64,000 nt of DNA, from the NCBI GenBank assembly GCA_963931865.1, contig OZ007507.1:18391023-18455022 (forward strand), given 5' to 3'. Below the pieces are notes generated by a model. It saw only the letters and a list, made by a program, of their open reading frames with translations. It was not told the origin of the DNA and searched no databases. The position numbers were made by a program, and so were the translations under genes. Shown piece by piece: positions 12,854-24,221 of this stretch. Origin of the DNA: Axinella damicornis. Its lineage: Eukaryota > Porifera > Demospongiae > Axinellida > Axinellidae. Numbering within the stretch: the first letter of the stretch is position 1; every line of letters starts with the position of its first letter.

Positions 12854-12915
12854 CTAGCCTCGTACCCAGGCCCACACGCGGAACGCATTTCGCGTGTGGG
12901 CCTGGGAATGAGGCT
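12854..12915. mobile_element. Hairpin MITE, CCTGGGAACGAGG family, copy
   Basis: CTAGCCTCGTACCCAGGCCC pairs with GGGCCTGGGAATGAGGCTA; the inner stem is CACACGCG/CGCGTGTG. It belongs to a family found repeatedly in the window, with ends close to CTAGCCTCGTTCCCAGGCC. Confidence 0.8.
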
Positions 12916-13389
12916 AAGTTTATACATCACAAATTTGAAGTGAATAATGTTGACGGTTGTGTACCCAACCTCAACCAGTACAACACATATGAAATGACTG
13001 GACTATCTTTCATCCACACCGGGCCTATGTTATATGGAGGCTACAGCAGTTGACAACAACAACAACAGCTTCTTGTAAACCTGCATCTAGAAAGAGAAAT
13101 AAGGAATACATCAATGGAGATATTATATATAGCACCACAAAGTAGTGCACAAAGTACAACTGATCTAGTGGCTCATGAGATGATTGACTTAGCTATTTGA
13201 TTGGAGAAGCTGCTTAGAACTTTATAATGGTGATCGATGCTTCCACGATGCTTATATTCATAATCACCTGTCCAGTGCATCCACACTCTACAGCCTTAAT
13301 TGTCGGTACTGCATGGTAAATATTGATTGGAATAGGTGGCTATTTGCAGTTGATGTCGTGTCATTAAATTTTTCTTTTTCTTGTTACAG

Positions 13390-13520
13390 ACAGCTATACC
13401 AGTATAGTCACTACTCAGGCTCACCCCAAACTATGCCATGGGTCTGTGGTTATGCTATACCACATTGGATTAAGAAGTCGTCAGCACCAGTCTCCTCGCA
13501 AGAGTTTTCCTGCTTGCCAG
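13390..13520 (+). CDS. Possible isolated exon, unknown product
   Basis: A strong pyrimidine tract and TTGTTACAG acceptor precede an open stretch (QLYQYSHYSGSPQTMPWV..) that reaches candidate donors at 13521 or 13537. No neighbouring exon joins it convincingly and no family is recognised. It may be chance or a transposed fragment. Confidence 0.18.
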
Positions 13521-13780
13521 GTTTCAACAATTTAAGGTCATACAAGTATAATCAGAGATAATATCACTGTTTAACCTTTTTAGCTATATCCTGCAACCAG
13601 CTCGTAAGTAAATATTGTTGTTGTAGTTATTGTTTGTTGTCTATATAGTCGTCTTTCATGCAGGTACATGTGGCAAGTTAGCAGAGATGACATTACCATG
13701 CTCTTTTGCCAAATCACTCTTAGCACTATAAGTTTATTGTTGGTCTAGCTATCAGTGTTTACACAATGACCTGTAAGCCA

Positions 13781-13857
13781 CTAGCCTCGTTCCCAGGCCC
13801 CGCCCAGCTTTTCGTCGCTTTTTGTCTGCGCGTGGGAGAGCCTGGGAACGAGGCTAG
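13781..13857. mobile_element. Hairpin MITE, CCTGGGAACGAGG family, copy
   Basis: CTAGCCTCGTTCCCAGGCCC at one end and GCCTGGGAACGAGGCTAG at the other form a near-perfect inverted repeat around a short interior (CCCAGCTTTTCGTCGCTTTT). The same interior type recurs in the copy near 46.85 kb. Confidence 0.85.
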
Positions 13858-14480
13858 TAAGCCACGGTGTTGGCTGAGTGTGTATAGCTATATATATTGC
13901 ACAAATAAAATTATTCATACTGCGGTAAAGGGGAGGAGGTGGTGGGAGGGGGAATACTACTAAAGTACCTTGAGTGGCAATGCCAATCTGAGTCAGCACA
14001 TCAAATAACTATAACCCATGCAGTCCTGCAAGTCCAAGATCTTTTACATGCAGCTATAGCTTGTTAGTAACTTACTATGAATCTGTTATGAACATTTAGT
14101 TCTTAATTCTGCTCGTGACGCGGCAGTCCACTAGCCCTGTTCAGTCAGTCATAAACTCATCAATTAAGTATTAAACGTTTCTTACACCTATACACCGGTG
14201 CGGTGGAGGCAGAAGCGCATGGGGGAATAGTACGAGTTTTCTGCATCGAGCGTAGCACTTTAGTACGTTGGTGTGCACGTTTGGTGTTCGCGTCAAGTCC
14301 AGCGTCAAGTGCGTTAACGGTTGGGGTATACTTGGAGTGTCTACATAACTGCATGTACGTATGAGCAACTGCTCCTTCATTTGTACATCCCAAACTGTTG
14401 ACAAGTAGCCACAGCGGAAACGAAACCGATATATAGGTGTCACAGCGGAACGACGTATTATGTGCTACAGTATTACTCAC

Positions 14481-14678
14481 TGCTGAGCATGCTGGAGCTC
14501 TTGTTTGTTATCACGGAGCTCCTTCAGCTTTAACTCGTACTCATTTTGTAGTCTGTTGTGCTCCATTTCATTCGCCTCCAGCTTGGATTCCAACGCTCTT
14601 AGTTCCTCCCCCATCTGCTCGCATTCTTGATCTTTGTCTGCTTGTAGCCCTCTCGACTCGGTCACATTCCTTCTGCTC
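14481..14678 (-). CDS. Coiled-coil exon of an unidentified gene
   Basis: A 198-nt open segment lies between an acceptor (CTAACAG at 14679-14685) and a donor (GTGAGT at 14475-14480), both phase 2, so the exon is symmetric. The ~65 encoded residues are very rich in E, K, Q and L with heptad-like spacing (GEELRALESKLEANEMEH, KLKELRDNKQELQ), as in a long coiled coil. I could not find flanking exons within a few kilobases. It may belong to a gene with long introns or be a stranded exon. Confidence 0.45.
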
Positions 14679-15287
14679 CTGTTAGTGAACAGATGTATAC
14701 ATTTGCATAAACGTATACGATGACACAAACCTCAACTAACCAACAATCCCCTGCATGTGCCATGAGTTTTTTTTTTTTTGGTCAACGTTTGGACAATGAA
14801 CAGTACAGCAGTAAAACTATCCGACGTGATTATTGGTCCGGCAGGAAGTACATAGTTTAAGTATAGGTACCGGGCACGCATGCGCATTTAGAACTGGCCC
14901 TGGCCATAACCATCGCCCTACTTACTTCCTGACCAATAACCACTTAGTGACCTATAGCTAGTTGTCCAAATATTGCTGACGGGATACTGCAAACGCTGCA
15001 CCACTTTTCATCTTCTGTCTGGCGTGCATAGATGATCTATTCGGGCTGCTGGGGTCAAGGATTTAATGCCTGTGTCAAGTGAAATGGGCATCCCAGAATC
15101 ATTCCCATTTTCAGATAGCCTAGAAATTGACTTCAAATTGTAGAACATCCCATGGGTGTCTCGTGGGATTGATTTAAGTTACCAGAACCCTTAATTGGAC
15201 ACCCATGGGAGCATTTTAAAAGTCACTACAGTTGACTTAAGTTGCCATGAAGATATATAATGCGTATTACTCATAGGACCATTCCAG

Positions 15288-15650
15288 AGCATGCCCATTG
15301 TCTCATGTCATCAGAGTAAGTTATATACCCAGTCAAGTTCATAGAATGACATAACATGATCCCATGAGTAACAGACCACACAACTATTAATTTTTATAGC
15401 GCAGGGAGTCAGGGACCATCTTATATCAAGTCAAGAAAGAGTATGCCCTTGTCATCCCACATCATCAGAGTAAGTCCCTGCCAATTACCCAGAGAATGAC
15501 TTCAAATGGTCCTATGAATAATACACAACACACTATTTATTGTGGGTAGATCTTAAGTCAAGTAATATAAGGAGTGTGCTCCTGTTGTCTCACTCCATTA
15601 GTGCCAGCCAATTACCAAGTCACTGGAATGGTCATGAGAACTCCAACATG
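15288..15650. repeat. Diverged tandem repeat, ~125-bp units
   Basis: Three degenerate units share the order GTATGCCC/GTGTGCTC, TGTCTCA or TCATCCCA, ATCAGAGTAAGT, CCAATTACC, and GAATGACTTC or a close variant, followed by a related AT-rich tail. Divergence is high. An inverted pair around CCCATGGGTGTC/GACACCCATGGG (15150-15215) precedes it. Confidence 0.5.
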
Positions 15651-17381
15651 AACTGCAAAATTGTTAAGTACCAATGCAATACTCCTTTGTTGAAGTGAGT
15701 TTGTTCCTAGTACCTCATTAATGCAAAATGGCCTACCCAATGATATTATATACAATGTACTTCCTTATCGCCGTATATTTATGTTCATTTAATAGGATAC
15801 GCTGGTATTAGCAAACTGCATGCTAATTAACGTGTGTCCTTTGCTATGTTGAATCAGAAATGTAATTACGCTAGCAAGTCACTAATAATTAGTACAGTGC
15901 TGATTTCTGTAATGGAGATTAAATAAAGATGTAATGAGACACCTCATATCTCATGCAGAGAAACTGAAAGATATAACCCAAGCTCTAAGCCTGGTACTGT
16001 TCGGGAGGCACTTATAATCACCTCGGGGTTCGCCCTTGGTCTCTAAATCCTGCTTGAGTGCAATAACCTATACATGTGCTCACTAAAGTTCAGCTCATAC
16101 TAGTGGATAGGGATATAACAATGATGCCTGCAGTTAGCAAACAAATTAACCTCCCGTCCTTGTCATTTGGATGCACTTACCTAGTTTCACCATCACATGG
16201 GAAGTAAATTCCGGTCATTCCATCATACTTACTAGTCTGACCCTGGAACCACTGTGTTTTTCCAAACACCACTTTGAGTTTCATTTCCACTAAGAGTGTC
16301 GTGCTTGGTGACTTAACTCAATCCCATGGAGACACCCATGGGCATGGGAAGGGTGACTTAAATCAGTCCCATATGGGTAACCCATGGAATTTGCACAACC
16401 CCATTTTCATGCAAATGTCATATTCATGTGAAAACGGGGCATTCCGATGCAGTGAAACATGGGAATGCCACTTACATCTCATCGTGCCATGAAAATGGTA
16501 CGAATTAGGCATCTGTAAAATATAAACCAATTATGAATTCAGCTGTAATAATAATACCTTAGACTTTCTTATAGTCAGCATAAATGACGTATGCAATACC
16601 ATTAGCATAAACAAAAGAAGATAGAGGCACATCAGTGCTATAGCATGTACAGTATGAATGTACAAGAATACATGCAGAGAGGATATTTGCTGTAAAGCCA
16701 TGCACTGTTCATCTTCTGTCGGGGACCATACGTCAGACCTATGCACTCCTATATAACACTCATCACACTCCACCATAATAGTGTCATATCAGTTCAGCTC
16801 ATTTTACCCAGGAATGCTGCATCTCAATAACAGAAGGTTGTCATGCAGATCCTGGCGATTTTTTTTTTTGGACGTACTTTCTACTTAGTCTCTCGATCAC
16901 AGATCCATCAACTACGCATGCGCAAAAACCGTAACCCAACCCTAACCACACCCACAAATGTGCAATTCGAACAGGCAGCCCTGTGCAAGCAAGGAGTTTG
17001 GGTGCTGGTATTTGCTGAATCCCCATCAACTTGGCCTGGACCCGAAACTGAACTTGGAACCCCTCAACTACCTTGTCTTGATAGTCATTTATTTGTCTAT
17101 TCAGTTTGTATTTTGTATTGCATCCGTATAGCTAGCTACTACCATGCTCATGTACACATGATGTGCTCAAAATCATATTAGTGTTTGCAAACAGTCCTGT
17201 ATGCATCTTCTTTCTTCAGCCACCCACACTGGCCAAAATGTTGCTTGCTGATTTACGTTGTACTCCAGGTAGTAGGTTGGTGCCAGTCAACAAGCCAGGC
17301 CATCTGTGTAAAGTACGAAATTTGCACAGTATATCAATATCCATGAGGCATACACAACTGTGCATGTGGATTCACCATCAT

Positions 17382-17393
17382 CCCCCCCCCCCC

Positions 17394-17444
<51 letters not shown>

Positions 17445-17452
17445 ACACACAC
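17382..17452 (+). repeat. Compound (C)29(AC)n microsatellite
   Basis: Twenty-nine C residues are followed directly by AC dinucleotides. The same compound structure recurs at 42402-42458. Confidence 0.95.
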
Positions 17453-19026
17453 TATTAAAGCTCCTGTGGATGTTTTGACCATGTTAACATCATTCTGCTT
17501 ATATTTTCACTTTCATGTTGCAGTTCCTGTTGACATTTTGTAGCACTGTTCCCGTTTTGTTCACATCTACAGGAAGCAGTTATTGGAACAACCGACAGTA
17601 CTCGATCTGCCCTCTCTTGCAATGATGAGTATTAGCTCAGTGAATAATAAGAATAGAAATAGAACCAAAATAAAGCAGTAGCACCACGATGTTGAAGACC
17701 AGGTACTGTAGCAAAGAGGAAGACAGCCATTAAACCTGTACAGTGAGGATAGTCTTGGGTACACAACCTAACAAGGAACACTACTGAGGTAAGAGGCAAG
17801 GTTCACAGCCTTTCAAGAAATGACAATAATGTGAATAGTGGACTGATGGAAGAGTAGAATGTTCCAACTAGATGTATATTACCCCACTTTGAACAGCCAT
17901 TTTAAGGATGTGGGAAATTTGCACGGTTTCGTTTTTCAGTTGTAACACCAAACATGGACCAGCTAGTACTGCACTGGCCAGGAGGGAAATACACATTACC
18001 TGTGGCTTCATGATCACATCCTGCAGAATAGGTCTGCATGCATCACAGTTGTTCCTAACACGTTTCAAGTTGAAGTTACCATTGGTATATACATCACTTG
18101 CCATTAACACATTGATGCATGTCTTACGCATGGCCACTAGCTATACTGTACGTAGTCCTGTAGCCTAGTTTTAGGCACGAATACCTTAAGAGACCATGCC
18201 CTGTAGCTGTAAACAATCACTTGCATGCATGCTGATTTAATCATATGATGCAGTTTAACACGCAGGGTAAACTAAGTTAACATGAACGAGCACTGAGGGG
18301 GTGTGGTGATGAGTGGAAGTGAACTTATCCAGGGATGCGCATGCGTGCTGGTTACTGTGGTCATGGTTGCTAGGGCAGTAACGTTGCATGAGCTAGTAGG
18401 CGCATGCGTGCCTTGATATCGGTTAGTTACCAGTTAGTTACAACAGTTCAGTGGTACCATACAAGCAGCAATGCGATGTGAAATGTTAAAGGATGTATGA
18501 CAAGGATTAATGTCTCACCATGCATGCAGACAGTGGGTCTGGTCTCCGGCACTAATGAGCTATGGATTATTTTGGGAATGTGTGGTTTTGCTGTCTGTAA
18601 CACCTAACAATAAGGATCAAGACAAGCTACACTGGCCAGGAGTGACTCCTGTTGGCCGTGTACAAGTGTATCAGGGATTAATATATCAGATTCTGCTTGA
18701 TGTAGTCTTCAGTTGTAAGGATACACTAGAATTCATGGATTGGGGGAGTTTAAATACATATGGCCATTGTTGAAATGTGATCGGTACAGCATTGTGCTCT
18801 ATAAACCAATTCTTTACCAATCATCTCAAAGAAGAACAAAGCATCTGTCAGTGCAACTATTCATACTTATTACACAAGCAAGCATGAATGCATGTGAACA
18901 CAGATTCTGAAATATTGTAGCCAAAAATAAAAAGGGAGATTGCTAGGTTGCTGAAACATACTACTGCTCGCTATCACTCCTTTTTCTAAACATTGAAGCT
19001 GAGATTGTTTGAAGGATTGACATATG

Positions 19027-19231
19027 TCACACCACAAATATTGTGGTAATTGCGCGACGATTATTGCCACAGCCATCTGGCACAATCTTCAGACGGTGTC
19101 TCCCTGCCGAGAGGCCAGGGAAGGTATGGGGGCTGCTACCTGTAGTGTGTGAACGAACAGTTACACAGTGTTAAATATGGCTGAACCTGTAGTGTGTGAA
19201 CGAACATGCAGTTACACAGTGTTAAATATGG

Positions 19232-19267
<36 letters not shown>

Positions 19268-22200
19268 ACATACTCACATGGAATGAGTGCAGCAAAGTCC
19301 AGGCTGCACAGGAAAGCATTGCTAGGTCCCGTGCTGTCAAACTCCACGGTAGCGCTGTTCCCACTGACAGTCACTCCGTTGTTGATGAGATGTACGGTAC
19401 ACATATTATGAGTAGCTGTGTGTGTGCATATGAAACATAGATCAACAATCATAATAGTATGCAGGCTGGTACATTATATTAATCAGCTAGGTGCATGAAT
19501 GCAGGACATTGAGCTAACTGCATGCTTTTCAGCCACGGAGTTGCTGAAAGTTAGCGAAGTCACAATAGTTTGCGATAGTATGCTGTTGGCGCCGCCCAAC
19601 CTAGCCACCGACTTAGAACTAGGTTATTATTTAGCTACTGCAGTATGTAACTCCAGAGGTGACGTGGAAGCCTTCACACTCATGACAATCTGTGCCTGAC
19701 AGTGACAGAACTTGCACAGTTTTGGCCTTGCGACTTACTGTACGTGACATTTACATGGTGGCAAATGCTTATGGCACTACAGGGAATATACCAAAAATCA
19801 AATGAAACCAACCCTTAATATTATTTATTGATCTCACCCGGCATCCAAATCCGTCTCCTAAGTACACTCCTCATACCATCATCAATCATAGCCACCACAC
19901 GCAAAACATAAAATTTGTTGTCATCAGGGGTCACATTTCTGAATGTAAAAGAGTTTGATGAACCTAAGAGGATAGAGAAGTTGCATATTTTCAAAGCAGC
20001 GTTTCTCACTGAAATTGACAGCTGATTAGTTCATATTCTTGAACAGGGCATACAGTATATATGAATGCAGAGTGGGCTACAACCATTGCCACACGTAGGA
20101 GCTATAGCCTACAATCCTGGTGTCTATAGATAGTGTGCACTCACAGCCTTCCAGGTCAGATGTCATCCCAGCAAGCCTGATAGCACACTCGAGAGGATGG
20201 TCCGTCCGAACATCCAAAAAGACATTCCTTCCCTCCACCCTTGGACTGCCATTGATGAGGTTGACAGGTCGCACTGTTGGACAAATTGATTTGGGATAAA
20301 ACTGAACTTTAAATCAACATGCTGCTCATGATTTCACTATATATGCATCACCCAAAACTGCAAACCCAGGCTATAGCTATTATTGCTGCTAACTCTTGCT
20401 TGCTGATCTGCCAAGCTCCATGGCTTTCCAGCAATGTATAATGCATACTATAGATGACTATGCAATTAAAATTAAGTAGCTGAGACATCCAATACCACAC
20501 CTTGGGGTGAAGTGGGGACCACAGTTTCAGCAGTGGTGGGGGCATCAGTTTGAACAGTGGTGGGGGCCTCGGTTTGAACAGTGGTAGGAGCCTCTGTTTG
20601 AACAGTGGTAGGAGCCTCTGTTTGAACAGTGGTGGGTGCCTCGGTTTGAACAGTGGTGGGCGCCTCAGTTTGAACAGTGGTGGGTGCCTCGGTTTGAACA
20701 GTGGTGGGGGCCTCAGTTTGAACAGTGGTGGGGGCTTCGGTTTGAACAGTGGTGGAGGCTTCAGTTTGAACAGTAGTTGGGGCGTCAGTTTGAACAGTTG
20801 TGGGGGCATCGGTTTGAACAGTGGTGGGGGCTTGGGTTTGAACAGTAGTGGGGGCTTCGGTTTGAACAGTGGTGGGGGCCTCAGTTTGAACAGTGGTGGG
20901 AGCCTCAGTTTGAACAGTGGTGGGGGCTTCGGTTTGAACAGTGGTGGGGGCTTCGGTTTGAACAGTGGTGGGGGCATTGGTTTGAACAGTGGTGGGGGCT
21001 TGGGTTTGAACAGTAGTGGGGGCTTCGGTTTGAACAGTGGTGGGGGCCTCAGTTTGAACAGTAGTGGGGGCTTCGGTTTGAACAGTTGTGGGGGCATCAG
21101 TTTGAACAGTAGTGGGCGCCTCAGTTTGAACAGTGGTGGGGGCCTCGGTTTGAACAGTGGTAGGAGCCTCTGTTTGAACAGTGGTAGGAGCCTCTGTTTG
21201 AACAGTGGTGGGAGCCTCAGTAGCGAGTGTTGTGGGGGCTGCAGTGGTCGGTGTGGTAGGTGGTGAGGTGGTTGCTGGAGCTCGCTCAGTGCAAAGGTTT
21301 GCATCACAAAATGGCTTGCTGCTCGGACAACTGCTGCAAGGTACCCCACGATCATAAGGCCGCTGCCCTATGAAGTTTCCACTACATATTGCATGGGAAA
21401 GAAAGATGCAGTGATAGCCAAGTATTATGCAGACAATTTTACAAGTTGATGTATGTAATCTGTGCGGAAGTGCATAGTGAAAACAAAAGGGTTCAGTCTA
21501 CTTGCCACAACCAGTGCATACGCATATGACTTCATTGCCACAACCAGCTGCATATGTATATTACTTCAGTGCCACATCCACGCATATGAATATGACTTCA
21601 GTGCCACATCCATCCTATAAGGAACATGGTCCCATGCACTGAAACCAGAACTATGCATGCAATTAGCATACCAGTACACCAGCCCACTTATGCTATTATG
21701 GACTGACTTCCTGTGAGTCATAGCTAGCCAATGTACATGGCTTCTGTGGATCACACACAGCTCACTTGATTGAATAACTAATATAGTCTGTCAGTCAAGT
21801 ATGCTACAAGAGATTCTGTGGAAAAAAGATATGTTTTGACCCTTAGCTATATATAGAAGAGTAACATCTTGAATCTGAATATGAATGCACTTGTAACATG
21901 AATCCTTACGCTGGTCCGTAGTTGCATATGAAGAGCACTGCATTGGTAAAGATGACACCGTTAGCATTGACTCTTGGGCATCTGATGGCACCACAACCAA
22001 CATTGGCAGAATTGTCCCAGACATTCTATGGAGTGGAAGAATATGCAGATGTGCTATTAGAAGTACTGTCAAAGTGCATGCAGTGCTCTAAGAAGTATGA
22101 GCTCACTTGTGTGTAATGGCCACAGGGAGGTATTCTGCAAGTGTTACTGTCGAAGTCATAATTGACAGATTCACTATTCGACCAGGAATCGACAATGAAG

Positions 22201-22659
22201 TTTGTGTAGTTCACGGCAACCCCCTGACCAAGGTAGATGTTTTCACCGATGGTGGAGAAGGAGGGAGAACGGTCATTATTACTGTGCTCAAACTGGCACA
22301 TTAGGGAATATGCCTGTGCAACGCCAGCAAGCTCAGCATTGTAGGTCTGCAAGTGGGGAGAAAACAAATTAATCATAACAAACAAACAAACAAAAAATAC
22401 AACATGGACAACAACTTCGTAAACAACTTCAGACTGGAACTCATAATTATGCAGGCAGGAGTGAAGATATGCATGAAATCAACATGCAACTCACCATTTC
22501 TTCCATGTTTGTTGCAGTTGGAACAACTCTCCTGCGAACGTAATTGTGAGCTTGTGCGATCTCATTCTGGTCTGCAGCTGAAAGGGGTATGGGAGTCTGC
22601 GCTGCCACTCCGGAGATGATCACAGCAAGAAACACAGCTGGTACGTTGTGCTTGAACAT
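19027..22659 (-). CDS. Secreted CAP-domain protein with mucin repeat and C-terminal Ig-like module
   Basis: Eight exons: 22495-22659, 22107-22346, 21910-22025, 20501-21381, 20145-20273, 19838-19963, 19278-19415, 19027-19139, giving 635 aa. Residues 1-20 are a signal peptide (VPAVFLAVIISGVAA). Residues 21-190 are a CAP/SCP domain with HNYVRR, GENIY, GHYTQNVW and ICNYGPAGNF, so the His/Glu cavity residues are present, followed by a Cys-rich hinge (CSSCPSSKPFCDANLC). Residues ~229-452 are 28 copies of TTVQTEAP, a likely O-glycosylated stalk. The last ~168 residues are the two-repeat module shared with the genes at 28.1 and 35.2 kb. No transmembrane segment or anchor is seen, so it is probably secreted. 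CAP proteins have varied extracellular roles; the exact one is unknown. Exons 4 to 8 join in phase 1 and split a Cys codon twice. Confidence 0.88.
19235..19267 (+). repeat. 33-nt poly-C tract next to a splice donor
   Basis: On the minus (sense) strand this is a 33-G run starting about 10 nt inside intron 7 of the CAP gene, right after GTGAGTATGT. It is followed (19147-19234) by two ~45-bp direct repeats containing GTGTGTGAACGAACA. Confidence 0.95.
20546..21217 (-). repeat. 24-bp minisatellite, 28 units, coding for TTVQTEAP
   Basis: Twenty-eight head-to-tail 24-bp units lie inside exon 4 of the CAP gene. Most differences are silent or change one residue (E to D, Q or N; P to S). A three-unit block (GCTTGGGTTTGAACAGTAGT and following) occurs twice, seven units apart, and a similar block occurs at both ends, so the array grew by unequal exchange of multi-unit segments. 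Because 24 is a multiple of three, other frames on both strands are also open. Confidence 0.95.
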
Positions 22660-23987
22660 TATTATGCCAGGCTATTGAAGCACGTTGAATCTTAGATAGT
22701 CAAACTGAAGATTGGAGTCTCCTTAAATAGTCTCAGGGCCATGAATCCTTAGTTTAGTGTGGACTCCTTTAGCATCATTATACATTGACCACATCAAAGA
22801 GAACAGGGTAGATATACTGTTTTGGGTATCAGGTGGCAGGAAACTATTTCCAATAAGGAAGTACATCCTATTAGGGTTGCTAATGGGTTGGCAGTAACCA
22901 TGGTTCTCTAATTAATCCTTGATTTTCAACCTTCCAACTTAGTCCATCGATCCTGCTGCACCCCACAACGTTAGGTCATACACTTGCATGACATAATACT
23001 ATGGTTGATTTTGCTGCAAGGGACGAGCGGTTGCATACATGCCTGGGTAGCCAATGAAGAGATTTCACAGCACACCCAGCTACAGAGGTCTGGACCATAT
23101 AGTTAGCAGATTAACTGATATCAGTTCCTGGATCTTTCCAGAATTACTGAGGAGAAGGTCAAAATAAACAAACCTTTGCTTGGGTTGTCTTTTAGCTTTG
23201 AATTTGCAGTAAAGTAGTCCTAATATAATTTGTTTGTTTTGATAACTAAATTGATGCCGTGGTGACTAGCTATTGCTGCATAATCCGTAAGGGATGAGCT
23301 GTCAATGAAGCTAATCAGAATCGAATAGCACACACAGCTAGAGGTACATGCCTCCATCAACCTATTACCCTGGATTATGCAAGAATATATCCCAACAGCT
23401 CTGCTCCAGATGCATGCACCCACTTAGCTAGTTTATCAACATGCAGCTTTGTGTTGTTTACTAGTTTATCAACATGCAGCTGTGTATAGTGTATTATAAT
23501 TACCCCAATCACTGGCTACTTTTAGTACCTTGGCAACTTGATTTCTAGCGTTTGAGTTTACTAATTGGTACTTTCGTTGATTTTGGATGCAGCTAATTTG
23601 TAACCTCGGTAATCCTTTTGGGGGATGCTAGTAATACTGCTTCACACTCTTGATGTACACAACTCAGTGATCACCGCTGGACTGTACGGCACCTTGGTAA
23701 TAGCACCCATAATTATTATTTGATCACCTAGCAACCTAATTAGTTTCCAAGGTTGCACCCACATACGTCCAATAGAGATATTTGCATACTTATGCCCTGC
23801 CCTTGATATTGTAAACTGACTCAGCTATGCACCTGGCTTCCAGCTACACTTACATAACAAGATTCACTACTTTGGTGCACATGGTCAATATGCAGTAAAC
23901 ATGCATGCATCAATTGTCATTACCCATCATGCAACGAACTTGTTCTAGGGAGAGAAAAATACCCTTCAGAGTGTCACGTGCATTGCA

Positions 23988-24221
23988 TGTGTGAACGCAT
24001 CAAGTAAAAATCGGGAATAAAACAGTCAAATGTGGGGAATTGTCCAAATTGCTTAAAAATGGATTAAAACTTGTGCACCCCCTTCGAAGAAATGCCTGAA
24101 AATTGGAGAAACTCAATTCTTGAAAATCTTCTGAAACACATTTAGAACCAATTCCCATCTCAGGGGGGTGCAAACTTTGAAATGCGTTTTATTCCCGATT
24201 TTTATTTGATGCGTTCACATG
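23988..24221. mobile_element. 234-bp MITE
   Basis: GTGAACGCATCAAGTAAAAA then TCGGGAATAAAAC on the left mirrors GTTTTATTCCCGATTTTTAT then TTGATGCGTTCAC on the right. The stems are ~33 bp and the interior is non-coding and AT-rich. Confidence 0.8.

Larger units (their letters stand above)
14679..19026. other. Gene-poor stretch with isolated exon-like fragments
   Basis: No complete gene is seen. Exon-like fragments include a plus-strand segment at 17220-17268 (strong acceptor CTTTCTTCAG; reads PPTLAKMLLADLRCTP) and two related plus-strand fragments near 17930-18000 and 18590-18645. The last two encode similar peptides (VTPNMDQLVLHWPGG and VTPNNKDQDKLHWPG), the first with a stop soon after. They look like decayed copies of one exon; I cannot name the family. 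Confidence 0.3.

Noticed and set aside
20546..21217. CRISPR-like regular array
   Set aside because: The units are contiguous, have no unique spacers, are coding, and the genome is eukaryotic.
20550..21266. 238-residue plus-strand frame of LNSGGGLG repeats
   Set aside because: Antisense shadow of the same minisatellite; open only because the unit is 24 bp without stops.
20348..21355. 335-residue minus-strand frame of PLFKPKPP repeats
   Set aside because: It is an out-of-phase reading of the 24-bp minisatellite. The frame giving TTVQTEAP joins upstream and downstream CAP-gene exons in phase; this one does not.
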